Shown here in pieces: positions 1 to 7,584 of a stretch of 64,000 bases of DNA. The notes under the pieces were generated by a model that saw only the letters and a list, made by a program, of their open reading frames with translations, was not told the origin of the DNA and made no database searches. Source of the DNA: a virus; the IMG/VR virus record IMGVR_UViG_3300032293_001631, positions 1 to 64,000 of that record; one strand, given 5' to 3'. Position 1 is the stretch's first letter. Each line of letters opens with the position of its first letter. The position numbers were made by a program, and so were the translations under genes.

Positions 1-157
1 CATCTTCTTCCTCTTCTTCATCCTCATCCTCGTCTTCTTCCTCTTCGTCTTCTATGTCCATGTCATCATCTTCTTCCTCTTCGTCCCCATCTTCTTCCTC
101 TTCTTCATCCTCATCCTCGTCTTCTTCCTCTTCGTCTTCTATGTCCATGTCATCATC
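1..157. repeat. Tandem repeat, 87-nt period, inside the acidic protein gene
   Basis: Bases 1-70 recur without difference at 88-157, giving a period of 87 nt (29 codons), and further shorter ATGTCC/TCATC units continue to about 250. The array runs off the left edge, so the copy number is unknown. Confidence 0.85.
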
Positions 158-337
158 GTCCATGTCCATGTCATCGTCCATGTCATCATCTTCTTCCTCG
201 ATGTCCATGTCTTCTTCGTCAGTTTCTTCTTCTTCCTCCTCCTCTATTTCCATATCACTCCAGAATTCATTACTCTCTGGTAATTCTTGTGGGTTTTTGA
301 AGCTAAATTCTTCGAAAGATAATATTTTTTTGTTCAT
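1..337 (-). CDS. Extremely acidic Asp/Glu-repeat protein (3' partial)
   Basis: Reading the minus strand from the ATG at 335-337, an open frame runs to the window edge (at least 112 residues). The first ~28 residues are ordinary (starting MNKKILSFEEFSFKNPQE) and the rest is almost only Glu and Asp with scattered Met. The DNA is an imperfect tandem repeat with an 87-nt period. The stop lies outside the window. Very acidic proteins occur in T4-type prohead cores and as DNA mimics; here that is only analogy. The N-terminal LSFEEF plus a downstream LPES resembles the N-termini of neighbouring genes and a capsid-targeting peptide with an (I/L)xE cleavage site. Function unknown. The opposite strand is open too (a poly-Ser frame), but it lacks a plausible product. 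Confidence 0.7.
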   Translation of the reverse strand, partial: MNKKILSFEEFSFKNPQELPESNEFWSDMEIEEEEEEETDEEDMDIEEEDDDMDDDMDMDDDDMDIEDEEEEDEDEDEEEEEDGDEEEEDDDMDIEDEEEEDEDEDEEEEED

Positions 338-352
338 ATCTTTTGTTTTTTA

Positions 353-604
353 TTATTCTGTTATACCTATAGAAGCAGCACTTCCTGACTCGGTAGCGCC
401 ATATCCTGGATAGTCTATTTTAGATGTTTTATTAAAAACTGCGTCTTTATAACCAACATAGTCATAAGCAGATTCGGGAGAGATTTTATGTAATCCCGTT
501 CTATCCTCTTTGCTTAAGTTATCTGGATTCCATGGATCACTAACGACTTTCATAAAATCTTTATAACTTAGAATTTCTCTTTTCTTTACGTTTTTCTGAT
601 TCAT
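353..604 (-). CDS. Hypothetical 83-residue protein
   Basis: A short minus-strand gene between the acidic protein and the 245-residue gene, all three in the same orientation with 5-15 bp gaps. The N-terminus contains ILSYKDFMKVVSDP, similar in spacing (hydrophobic, Ser, aromatic, x, charged, Phe) to LSFEEF, SYSKF and FNFNEF in its neighbours. It is rich in Tyr and Gly (YDYVGYKD, YPGYGATESGS). No known domain is recognised. It may belong to the same group of small virion-internal or assembly proteins as its neighbours, which is inferred from position and the shared N-terminal pattern only. Confidence 0.65.
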   Translation of the reverse strand: MNQKNVKKREILSYKDFMKVVSDPWNPDNLSKEDRTGLHKISPESAYDYVGYKDAVFNKTSKIDYPGYGATESGSAASIGITE

Positions 605-609
605 CTTTT

Positions 610-1347
610 TTACTTATTGAATTGCAGAACGCTGGATAATCCAGATTTCATTGCTTTTGTAAATACGTCAGGATTTTTTTCACCTGCAGCTTCAATCTGT
701 CCTTGTATTTTTTCTTTATCTGCAGTAGTAACATTAGGTCCAGATAAAACATCGCCTAGTTTAAATCCGCATATTTTATCAGAAATCATTTTCTCTATGT
801 TATTCATAAATGCAGTATTATTAACTGCATTTGTTAATGCCTCTCTTAATCCTGCTGCAATAGTTCCACCCATTCCTGTGTTAGTATCTATAGACATTCC
901 TAATCTAGGCAATAAATATTCTATTCCTCTTTCTTGTAATGTTTCAGATAAACCTTCTATTATAGCAGTTGCCCAATTTTTACAAGAGCCTTTTCCGAAA
1001 TAACTTCCTAAATCAGTAAATTTAACAGATTCGATAACGTTTCTTATTACTTGATAAAAGAAAGTTGGTTGGCCGTTTTCATCAAATGGACTTATACCTA
1101 ATTTCTGTGCAGCCCAATCTATTATATAATCCTTAAAGGTATCTGTAAAACCTCCTCCTAAAGAACTAAAAAATGATGTAAATATATTTTCGTTTATCTC
1201 ATTCTCTGTTAAACCTTCAGATTGCATACGAAGATATTCATTTTCCAGCATAGCCATTTCTCTGCTATATTGGGTGATATCGTATCTTCTGTTTCTATTT
1301 GCTGTCTTAGATTCAGATATAAACTTAGAATAACTTCTGATTACCAT
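610..1347 (-). CDS. Hypothetical protein, possible capsid-targeted internal protein
   Basis: A 245-residue protein starting MVIRSYSKFISESKTANRN. The segment FISE/S at residues 9-13 matches the (I/L)xE cleavage rule of the T4 gp21 prohead protease, and the whole N-terminus resembles the T4 internal-protein targeting peptide. The remainder is helical by composition, with Gly-rich stretches (SSLGGGF, GMGGTIAAGL) and no recognised enzyme motif. It is first in a three-gene minus-strand unit. The start is supported by a TATA-like element upstream (1362-1374) and by the divergent gene at 1409. It could be an internal virion protein or core component; function unproven. Confidence 0.65.
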   Translation of the reverse strand: MVIRSYSKFISESKTANRNRRYDITQYSREMAMLENEYLRMQSEGLTENEINENIFTSFFSSLGGGFTDTFKDYIIDWAAQKLGISPFDENGQPTFFYQVIRNVIESVKFTDLGSYFGKGSCKNWATAIIEGLSETLQERGIEYLLPRLGMSIDTNTGMGGTIAAGLREALTNAVNNTAFMNNIEKMISDKICGFKLGDVLSGPNVTTADKEKIQGQIEAAGEKNPDVFTKAMKSGLSSVLQFNK

Positions 1348-1361
1348 TTGGTTTTTACTTT

Positions 1362-1374
1362 TATAGTATATATC
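1362..1374 (-). promoter_or_regulatory. Candidate late promoter element for the 610-1347 gene
   Basis: On the minus strand the sequence reads GATATATACTATA, 14 nt before the ATG at 1347. It matches the GATATATAA-like element found at several other starts in the window. Confidence 0.4.
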
Positions 1375-1393
1375 ATTTTATCCCAAGGAATCT

Positions 1394-1403
1394 GATATAT
1401 ATG
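1394..1403 (+). promoter_or_regulatory. Candidate late promoter element for the 1409 gene
   Basis: GATATATATG lies 5 nt before the ATG at 1409, in the 61-bp divergent gap. It is the same TATA-like pattern seen upstream of many virion genes. Confidence 0.4.
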
Positions 1404-1408
1404 TAGAA

Positions 1409-1813
1409 ATGCCCAGAATTTTAAAAATAGACAATTTTGAAAAAGTTGCTAAACCTAAATATGGATTAGGTTCAGATGGTACCTGCTATATGGTTAAGGA
1501 AACTTTTTATCTAGAAATAGCAGAAACATACGTTGTTGATGAAATAGGTGATCCTAATATTTTAAAAACCAAATGGGCAAAAATTAAAACATTAGAGGGT
1601 GATATGATCAGTATCTCCAATTCAATGGCATTCATTGAATTAAAAGGATTTACTGGATTTGTTGAATGCAGGCCAGAAAATAAAACAAAAGAAGGCGAGC
1701 CAAATTTTGATGCTTTACCACCAGAATATTTGGAAAAGATAGGAAAGGGGTTAATTGGAAGTAATCCAATGACATTCGAAGAAAGAAGAAAAGCAGTTAT
1801 AGCTAGGATATGA
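1409..1813 (+). CDS. Hypothetical 134-residue protein
   Basis: Begins MPRILKIDNFEKVAKPKYG and reads as a compact globular protein with beta-rich character (KETFYLEIAETYVVDEIG) and a C-terminal basic helix ending EERRKAVIARI. No family recognised. It is the first gene of a two-gene plus-strand unit and overlaps the next gene by 4 nt (ATGA), so the two are probably translationally coupled. The start is fixed by the TATA-like element just upstream and the lack of any earlier in-frame ATG in the divergent gap. Confidence 0.7.
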   Translation: MPRILKIDNFEKVAKPKYGLGSDGTCYMVKETFYLEIAETYVVDEIGDPNILKTKWAKIKTLEGDMISISNSMAFIELKGFTGFVECRPENKTKEGEPNFDALPPEYLEKIGKGLIGSNPMTFEERRKAVIARI

Positions 1814-2367
1814 GAAGACTATTTAATTTTAACGAATTTGTAAACGAGAGCAGTGCAGCTGGCAATATGGATAGCACTTATCATATTCCGTTTAAGTATT
1901 CATCTAACGATCCTAAGGAAGGATATAACAGCAAAAGCTTTGTTGATGATCTTAAATCTGTTTTTGTAGAAAAACCTGAACTTAAAAAAGAAATAACAAC
2001 TTTTATATCTACCACTATGAGAATCTCTAATATAGACGATCTCTCTACCAGACCATTTTCTGAGATAATTAAGATAATACCTGAAATAGAAAGAATTATA
2101 GAAGCAGGCGAATATGAGCCAGAGCTTAAGATGCCAGGAGGAGCAATACTATTTATAAGAAACAAGATCCTTAAAAACGGAAGGGGAGCAGACTTTTATA
2201 TGAATAGCCACGGAACTAAAATAGAAGTCGTTACTGAAGATGTAGAGGGAAATGAAAAAGTAATGGTCTTTAGAACAGAAGAGTTTCCTTTTGAAAGGTT
2301 CGATTTTACCGATGAAGAAAAACAGGAAACGGAAGACTTGGTAAAAGAAAAGAGATCTAACTCTTAA
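1810..2367 (+). CDS. Hypothetical protein with capsid-targeting-like N-terminus
   Basis: A 185-residue protein starting MRRLFNFNEFVNESSAAGN. FNEFVNE/SS resembles the FxEFIxE/A pattern of T4 internal-protein targeting peptides. The body is charged and mixed alpha/beta, with a segment around residues 95-145 (MPGGAILFIRNKILK, GADFYMNSHGTKIEV) that looks folded, and an acidic C-terminus. No domain recognised. Its 3' end overlaps the convergent gene at 2357 by 11 bp, so there is no room for a terminator between them. A virion-internal role is inferred only from the N-terminal pattern. Confidence 0.65.
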   Translation: MRRLFNFNEFVNESSAAGNMDSTYHIPFKYSSNDPKEGYNSKSFVDDLKSVFVEKPELKKEITTFISTTMRISNIDDLSTRPFSEIIKIIPEIERIIEAGEYEPELKMPGGAILFIRNKILKNGRGADFYMNSHGTKIEVVTEDVEGNEKVMVFRTEEFPFERFDFTDEEKQETEDLVKEKRSNS

Positions 2368-3070
2368 ATCTGTTCATTATTAAATCTATTGATTTCTCCT
2401 TAGATAGATCAGTTCCAGATTCCATATCAATGTCTCTTGATACTTCTGAAAATAAAATACAGTCATATTGATCTGAGAAATCTCTTATATTACTTTTTAG
2501 GAATCTCTTTATTTTATTTATATCCTTAGTGGATTCGCACAGAGGATCCAGAAGTTCAGTCATCAACAAAGCTACATTATCCTTATGTGATATTTTCACT
2601 ATGGAAAAAAACCATGTAAATATGCGCATAGTCTTTACTCCCTTTTTTCTAATAACTAAAAATCCCTGATCCCATAGATTATATTTAGAGCAGTGGCTCT
2701 CTATTGATACTAGTGAATTGTATTTTTCATAAAACTCCGTGTTTTCTTCAAGGAATTTATCAATAGTGGACAAAGAATTTTTTGCTATCTCCTCTATCTC
2801 TCCTATTAGATCAAGATTTTTATCAAGTAAATTATAAAAATTATCCCTCTCATCTTCTGTCATTTTAGCCAAGGTCTTTTGACTAAATTCAGTTTTCTTC
2901 ACAAAACTCTCCAGATCTCTTCTAACTGAAAGTATGTTTCTAAAATATCTCTCAAATCCAGGCTTATTAAAATTATCTTTAGTTTTTACTAAATAAGCCA
3001 TAAGCATATAATACTTATGTTCTAGATCGATAGGATCTTCTAAAAACCAATATGGCTTAGCTTCTATCAT
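2357..3070 (-). CDS. Hypothetical 237-residue helical protein
   Basis: From the ATG at 3070 the product begins MIEAKPYWFLEDPIDLEHKYY; a GTG two codons upstream (3076) is an alternative start. Residues ~40-125 are strongly helical and charged, likely coiled coil, followed by a mixed region with a WFFSIVKISHKDNV segment. No family is recognised. It is transcribed away from the glycan operon, and its promoter region contains a good TATA-like element at 3086-3098. It could be a virion or assembly factor because the flanking genes look structural, but nothing in the sequence proves this. Confidence 0.65.
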   Translation of the reverse strand: MIEAKPYWFLEDPIDLEHKYYMLMAYLVKTKDNFNKPGFERYFRNILSVRRDLESFVKKTEFSQKTLAKMTEDERDNFYNLLDKNLDLIGEIEEIAKNSLSTIDKFLEENTEFYEKYNSLVSIESHCSKYNLWDQGFLVIRKKGVKTMRIFTWFFSIVKISHKDNVALLMTELLDPLCESTKDINKIKRFLKSNIRDFSDQYDCILFSEVSRDIDMESGTDLSKEKSIDLIMNRFKS

Positions 3071-3085
3071 AGACACGTTTCTATA

Positions 3086-3098
3086 TTATTATATATAG
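3086..3098 (-). promoter_or_regulatory. Candidate late promoter element for the 2357-3070 gene
   Basis: The minus strand reads CTATATATAATAA 15 nt before the ATG at 3070. It contains the TATATAAT core shared with the elements upstream of the virion genes at 18839 and 25575. Confidence 0.4.
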
Positions 3099-3142
3099 AA
3101 AAACACCATAAATTATTCAGAATAAAAAATATTTTTTAAAAC

Positions 3143-3217
3143 ATGAAACTATCCTGCGCACGAGGACTAAAATTTTTACGAAGTAAATCCCCGGCTATGA
3201 ATACTATCTTATCTTAA
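3143..3217 (+). CDS. Possible 24-residue leader peptide before the glycan operon
   Basis: ATG at 3143 opens a 24-codon frame (starting MKLSCARGLKFLRSK) that stops at 3217, 4 nt before the first glycosyltransferase start. It lies in the 150-bp region between divergent genes and is less AT-rich than its surroundings. It could be a leader peptide, part of an untranslated leader, or chance. Confidence 0.2.
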   Translation: MKLSCARGLKFLRSKSPAMNTILS

Positions 3218-3221
3218 TCCT

Positions 3222-3845
3222 ATGAGCCCCCAGTTTTTAGTTATCGCATATTACACAGAAAACACTTCATATGAAGCACTCGCTGGCAATCTTAAAAGAT
3301 CTTTACAAAACTTTGGATTGGCTCATCATATTGAAGCAATAAAAGATCTTGGTTCTTGGGAAAAGAACACACACTACAAGGCATATTTTATAAAAGAAAT
3401 TCTAGATCATAGAAATCAGGATGTACTTTACGTAGACGTTGATGCTCAATTTAAAGCATATCCAGATCTTATTCAAAATCTAGATTGTGATATAGCGTAC
3501 AGAACACAAGACTTTAGATGGCGAGCTGATGAAGCTTTATCAGGTACTCTCTTTTTAAGAAATAACGAAAGGGTAAAGAGGTTCATGGATCGATGGATTC
3601 AACTTAACGAAGCTACTCCAGCAGAAAGAATGAAGCCAGAAACATGGGAGCAAAAGAATATGCAGAGAGCACAAAGAGAAATGAGCGATCTTGTTTACTA
3701 CAATCTCCCTCCTGAATATACATTTATTTATGATCACATGAAAATGATGTATCCTAGTACATCGCCAGTAATAGAGCATTATCAGGAGTCGAGAAACGTT
3801 CATAAAAAAATGAATCAAAATTCTAATTTTAGACTAAGAAGATAG
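3222..3845 (+). CDS. DxD glycosyltransferase (paralogue 1 of tandem array)
   Basis: A 207-residue protein with a GT-A type layout: an N-terminal beta strand (FLVIAYYTENTSYEALA), then VLYVDVDAQF with the metal- and nucleotide-sugar-binding DVD at residues 72-74, followed by an acceptor-side region. It resembles nucleotide-diphospho-sugar transferases and is clearly related to the products starting at 4575 and 5216. Donor and acceptor cannot be read from sequence. It opens a plus-strand operon of about 18 genes; the next gene starts 1 nt after its stop. The C-terminus is basic (KKMNQNSNFRLRR). Confidence 0.8.
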   Translation: MSPQFLVIAYYTENTSYEALAGNLKRSLQNFGLAHHIEAIKDLGSWEKNTHYKAYFIKEILDHRNQDVLYVDVDAQFKAYPDLIQNLDCDIAYRTQDFRWRADEALSGTLFLRNNERVKRFMDRWIQLNEATPAERMKPETWEQKNMQRAQREMSDLVYYNLPPEYTFIYDHMKMMYPSTSPVIEHYQESRNVHKKMNQNSNFRLRR

Positions 3846-3846
3846 T

Positions 3847-4578
3847 ATGAAATTAAAATATTCGGTAGTGAGCTCAGACTCTAATCCAGAGTATCTGGAT
3901 TTTTGGCCATATGTTGCAAAGGCATGGGAAAGAATAGGTATATCGCCAGTTCTTCTCTATATCGATAATAATCCACCTCCTGATTGGGTTTACGAACACG
4001 GTAGGGTTATCTATTTGGAATCTATAAAAGAATGGACAATTGTACAACAAGCCCAATGTATAAGATTTTGGGCTTCTCGGATATTAGATAAGCCTTTTAT
4101 TATATCGGATATGGATATGCTACCTATTTCTAAAGAATACTATGAAAACGGAGCAGAACAGATCGGAGACAAGGGTATCGTTTCTTACTCTTCGGATATT
4201 ATTAAATATAGATGGTACAGGACTAACCCTCAGTACCCTATGTGTTACCTAGCTGGCGATCCGCAGAGCTTTGTTGATTTGTTAAACATAATTGAGCTGG
4301 ATCACAAAATATTCCTTAGAAGATTAATGCACATGAGCATGAGAGCGGGTACAGATCAGAAGTTTTTTTATAACCAGACTCTTAGAAATAAGACCGTTGT
4401 AATAAAGCATTTAGAGAGGGGATGGATAGAAGAAAAATATGCCACGGGAAGACTGGATAAGGTTATATGGCCAAATTCTGATTATAATGTCACTGAATAT
4501 ATAGACTGTCATCTTCCTAGACCTCTTTCAGCTAATAGGAATATGTGCGAAACATTATTTGCTAAATTAGATTTATGA
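3847..4578 (+). CDS. DxD glycosyltransferase-like protein
   Basis: A 243-residue protein with IISDMDMLPI, placing a DMD at residues 88-90 after a strand, as in GT-A glycosyltransferases. Upstream segments are FWPYVAKAWERIG (20-32) and FWASRILDKPF. Downstream are SSDIIKYRWYRTN and a conserved-looking AGTDQKFFYNQTL, typical of the aspartate and histidine region of GT-A folds. It is more distant from the other DxD proteins in this cluster. It overlaps the next gene by ATGA, suggesting coupled translation. The substrate is unknown. Confidence 0.75.
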   Translation: MKLKYSVVSSDSNPEYLDFWPYVAKAWERIGISPVLLYIDNNPPPDWVYEHGRVIYLESIKEWTIVQQAQCIRFWASRILDKPFIISDMDMLPISKEYYENGAEQIGDKGIVSYSSDIIKYRWYRTNPQYPMCYLAGDPQSFVDLLNIIELDHKIFLRRLMHMSMRAGTDQKFFYNQTLRNKTVVIKHLERGWIEEKYATGRLDKVIWPNSDYNVTEYIDCHLPRPLSANRNMCETLFAKLDL

Positions 4579-5219
4579 ATACTGGAAATCCAATTTTTAT
4601 AACATACTATACAGGGAATTCTTATTACTCAGAATGTGCCAAATCAATTAAGAGTACTTGCGATTTATTGGGTATAAATATAATAATAGATAAATTAGAG
4701 GACACTGGTTTTTATTGGAAAAATACTCTAATTAAACCATCATACATACTAGAAAAAATAAAATCATTAAAGAGCGATGTTATTTGGATAGATGTTGATA
4801 CTAAGATATTTAAATATCATGATTGTTTTAAAAAATGGGACTCTGATATTACAGTAGCTAGCCACACAGGTGATCTACAAGGAATAAAAGCATCTCCAAT
4901 AGGTATAAAGTATAATGATAGAGCATTGAAATTACTAGAATCTTGGGAGTCAGTGTGTAAGCATAAAATTTCCTGTAACGATGTCGATCTGGACCATGAT
5001 ATATTAAAATATGAGATACTTCCAGATATGTCTGATAAAATTAGCATGAGTATTATGTCAAACGATAATAACTATATAGATTTCACAAACGGAAGCATAA
5101 TAGACAATGGGATATCCCGTGTTGCAAATAAGGGTAGAGAAATGAAAATAGTAATAGATAAGAACTCTATGAGAGATGGGAGGTTTAAATCCATGGATAT
5201 TAAAAATTTTAGTATATGA
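4575..5219 (+). CDS. DxD glycosyltransferase (paralogue 2 of tandem array)
   Basis: A 214-residue protein beginning MNTGNPIFITYYTGNSYYSE, with KPSYILEKI followed by VIWIDVDTKI (DVD at residues 73-75) and ASPIGIKYNDRAL, then CNDVDLDHDILKYEILPDM. The same order of blocks occurs in the next gene, so the two are paralogues by tandem duplication. A GT-A-type sugar transferase acting on a virion or cell-surface acceptor is inferred. It has ATGA overlaps with both neighbours. Confidence 0.8.
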   Translation: MNTGNPIFITYYTGNSYYSECAKSIKSTCDLLGINIIIDKLEDTGFYWKNTLIKPSYILEKIKSLKSDVIWIDVDTKIFKYHDCFKKWDSDITVASHTGDLQGIKASPIGIKYNDRALKLLESWESVCKHKISCNDVDLDHDILKYEILPDMSDKISMSIMSNDNNYIDFTNGSIIDNGISRVANKGREMKIVIDKNSMRDGRFKSMDIKNFSI

Positions 5220-6112
5220 AAAAAATTACTAAAGAAAGGGGTAGGAGATTAATAAATAGATATGGTGTTACTAGAGGAGTAACACAAATTATTAATCCTG
5301 TAATTAATCCAGAGGAGACTAAGAATGAAAGCGACAATGAAAATTCTAAAGAATATATCAATGGTAACGGAATAAATGATAATGAAATAAAAAAGGTGGA
5401 TATGAGTATATTTAACCCTATAGAAGAAGCAAATAAAAGGGAAGAAATACAAAAATGGGAGAAGATAACCGATAAGGATGTTATTTTCATTTCTTTTTTT
5501 TCTGATCCTCCTGGAAGTACTTTTTATTCAGACAGAGCTCAGTTTTTAATATCTTCTTTAGAAAAACTTGGGTATGATTATTGTGTTACTCATTTTAAAA
5601 ACGATAGAAATTATTACCAAAATTGTTGTTTTAAGCCCTCTTATATTCGTAGCAAAATAAATGAATTTGATAAGAACGTAGTATGGATAGACGGTGATAC
5701 ATTTCTTAAAAGGAATATGGACTATTTTACAGATGGAAGTAAGGATTTTGATATTGGTTTAGTTACCTATAATAATGATATATCAGGGATTATAGCTTCG
5801 CCTATATTTTTTAAAAATACTTCACTCTCTAGAGAGATGATAGAAAAATGGGATATGCACTGTACTTATAGAGTAGAGAATGGATTATGTGAATTAGATC
5901 ACGATGCTCTAAAGCATAAGATTCTTCCAGAGATGAGACAAAGAATAAGGATAAAGCTTAATTGGGATGAATCAAACAATTTACATAACGGTTCTATATT
6001 AAATAACGTAAACTCTGAAGTTCCACACAAAAGAGAAATATTAGCTGAGATGGTTAATGTAAATAGACACAGACCTTTTATATACGAAGGAAAAGATTTT
6101 ATAATTATATGA
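5216..6112 (+). CDS. DxD glycosyltransferase (paralogue 3) with N-terminal extension
   Basis: A 298-residue protein. Residues ~88-298 align block by block with the preceding gene: FISFFSDPPG, CFKPSYIRSKI, VVWIDGDTFL (DGD at 159-161), GIIASPIFF and LCELDHDALKHKILPEM. The middle Asp of the usual DxD has become Gly, still compatible with a DxD motif. Residues 1-87 are an extra basic then acidic, low-complexity extension (KKITKERGRRLINRYG, then Asn/Glu-rich) absent from the paralogues. It might bind nucleic acid or another protein, or tether the enzyme. Overlaps are ATGA on both sides. Confidence 0.8.
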   Translation: MKKITKERGRRLINRYGVTRGVTQIINPVINPEETKNESDNENSKEYINGNGINDNEIKKVDMSIFNPIEEANKREEIQKWEKITDKDVIFISFFSDPPGSTFYSDRAQFLISSLEKLGYDYCVTHFKNDRNYYQNCCFKPSYIRSKINEFDKNVVWIDGDTFLKRNMDYFTDGSKDFDIGLVTYNNDISGIIASPIFFKNTSLSREMIEKWDMHCTYRVENGLCELDHDALKHKILPEMRQRIRIKLNWDESNNLHNGSILNNVNSEVPHKREILAEMVNVNRHRPFIYEGKDFIII

Positions 6113-6951
6113 ATAAGATAAGAACAAATTGGGCACCTTTTCCTTTGGAATATTCATCGTGCTCTAAATTTAAACCTAGATATTTTGAGTGGTCTAATAG
6201 TGAGGGACAAAAAACATTATGGATTGATAATCAAATAATGAGATATCAAGGATCTAGTGAGAATAACTTCGGGTGGTTTTGTGAATCCAGTGAGATACTT
6301 CCAGATCTAAAGATATACCTAAAAAAAAATCTAGGTTTATTAAAGACAAGATTTAAAAACATATTTACGTGCGATGAAGAAATAATATCATGGGATCCTA
6401 GGTTTTTTATTTTTAATCCTCCAGGATCTAATTTACCTTGGACTCCCCACCACGATTATAGGATACCTAGTAAGAGTAAAATATGCTCAATGATATGTAG
6501 TCCTAAGGATATGACTTCTGGTCACAAATTAAGACTGGACGTATCTTCCAGATTAGCAGGTAAGATAGATTTATTTGGCGGATCACATGGAAGTAATAGG
6601 ATAGGTGAAGGGGAAGGTCCAAATAGGGATTGGTGGAGATCTAAAGAGAGCGCATTAGCACCTTATATGTTTTCTGTTGTTTTTGAAAATGCTAATTATC
6701 CTAAATATTACACAGAAAAGATAACCGATTGTTTTGCATTGGGAGTTATCCCGATATACTGGGGAACTGATCTTATATCCGAAGATTTTAATTCTGAGGG
6801 GATAATAAAATGGACCCCAGATTTTAACCCAGATTCACTGACAGAGGATCTCTATAATTCAAAAATGTCTGCGATACTGGATAATTTGGAGAGAGTAAAA
6901 AAATTAGATTTTTCTGATGATGTTTTATATAAAAATATAATTAATTTATGA
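6109..6951 (+). CDS. Alpha-1,3/4-fucosyltransferase-like glycosyltransferase (GT10 type)
   Basis: A 280-residue protein whose C-terminal half carries the GT10 donor-binding signature: FSVVFENANYPKYYTEK (about 188-204), followed by GVIPIYWG (212-219). This matches the fucosyltransferase pattern ENs..dYvTEKi..al..G.VPvywG that binds GDP-fucose. A LFGGSHG strand-turn precedes it. The length is short compared with bacterial GT10 enzymes (about 350-450), and the N-terminal acceptor domain is reduced. The operon also encodes the two enzymes that make GDP-L-fucose (12348-14283), so fucose transfer is the likely reaction. The acceptor is unknown. Confidence 0.75.
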   Translation: MNKIRTNWAPFPLEYSSCSKFKPRYFEWSNSEGQKTLWIDNQIMRYQGSSENNFGWFCESSEILPDLKIYLKKNLGLLKTRFKNIFTCDEEIISWDPRFFIFNPPGSNLPWTPHHDYRIPSKSKICSMICSPKDMTSGHKLRLDVSSRLAGKIDLFGGSHGSNRIGEGEGPNRDWWRSKESALAPYMFSVVFENANYPKYYTEKITDCFALGVIPIYWGTDLISEDFNSEGIIKWTPDFNPDSLTEDLYNSKMSAILDNLERVKKLDFSDDVLYKNIINL

Positions 6952-7580
6952 GATTAGGAAAAATATTAATAACTCCCTATTATAGAACTGAAGACTATAG
7001 GAGAAATTACGAAATCGATAACGTTCTATTTAGAAATATAAATTCGAATATTTTCGAAAAGATAATACTTTTCTGTGATAATAACTACAGACCTGAATTG
7101 AAGGACGATAGGCTGGAGTTTATTGACACAGACAGGAGAGCTACGTATTTGGATTTTTTTAATAAAGGGAATGAGTATCCGGGTAAGATAATAGTTATTT
7201 CTAATAGTGATATCTTTTTCGACAACACCATTAATTTATCATATAAATCTATAAAAGGGCGGAAGAGAGTTCTTGCGTTGACTAGATATGAATATAGATA
7301 TAATGAATACGGTGAGCCATTCTATGAAATGTTAATGGGATGTGATAGTCAAGACTCTTGGGTTTATTTTTCCCCTATAAACATGAAAGATATGGATATA
7401 GATTTTGGATTGGGTATTCCTGGGTGTGATAATAGAATCGCATATGAATTGTCCAAGAACCATTTAGTAAAAAACCCCAGCTTTAGTATAAAAACTTATC
7501 ATTTTCACGATAGCAATACAAGGAATTATAATCCCGATGATAGATTAGAGGGGGATTATTTACAGGTACATATGGAATAA
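6948..7580 (+). CDS. Probable glycosyltransferase-like protein
   Basis: A 210-residue protein with a Rossmann-like start (GKILITPYYRTEDYRR), a central IIVISNSDIFF segment resembling the NSD/DxD position of GT2-type transferases, then QDSWVYFSPINMKDMDIDFGLGIPGCDNRIAYEL and a late HFHDSNTRNY. This last pattern recurs in bacterial and phage glycosyltransferases encoded in polysaccharide clusters, where the GCDN segment corresponds to the catalytic-base region. The family assignment is by pattern only. ATGA overlap with the preceding gene; 4-nt gap to the next. Confidence 0.6.
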   Translation: MRLGKILITPYYRTEDYRRNYEIDNVLFRNINSNIFEKIILFCDNNYRPELKDDRLEFIDTDRRATYLDFFNKGNEYPGKIIVISNSDIFFDNTINLSYKSIKGRKRVLALTRYEYRYNEYGEPFYEMLMGCDSQDSWVYFSPINMKDMDIDFGLGIPGCDNRIAYELSKNHLVKNPSFSIKTYHFHDSNTRNYNPDDRLEGDYLQVHME

Positions 7581-7584
7581 AAAA

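Noticed and set aside
54-413. Long poly-Ser frame on the plus strand (Ser/Met only)
   Set aside because: It is the shadow of the acidic Asp/Glu gene on the minus strand; no start context or folded part, and the 353-604 gene overlaps its end.
617-1003. 128-residue plus-strand frame over the 610-1347 gene
   Set aside because: Antisense shadow; the minus-strand gene has a start with a promoter-like element and a normal composition.
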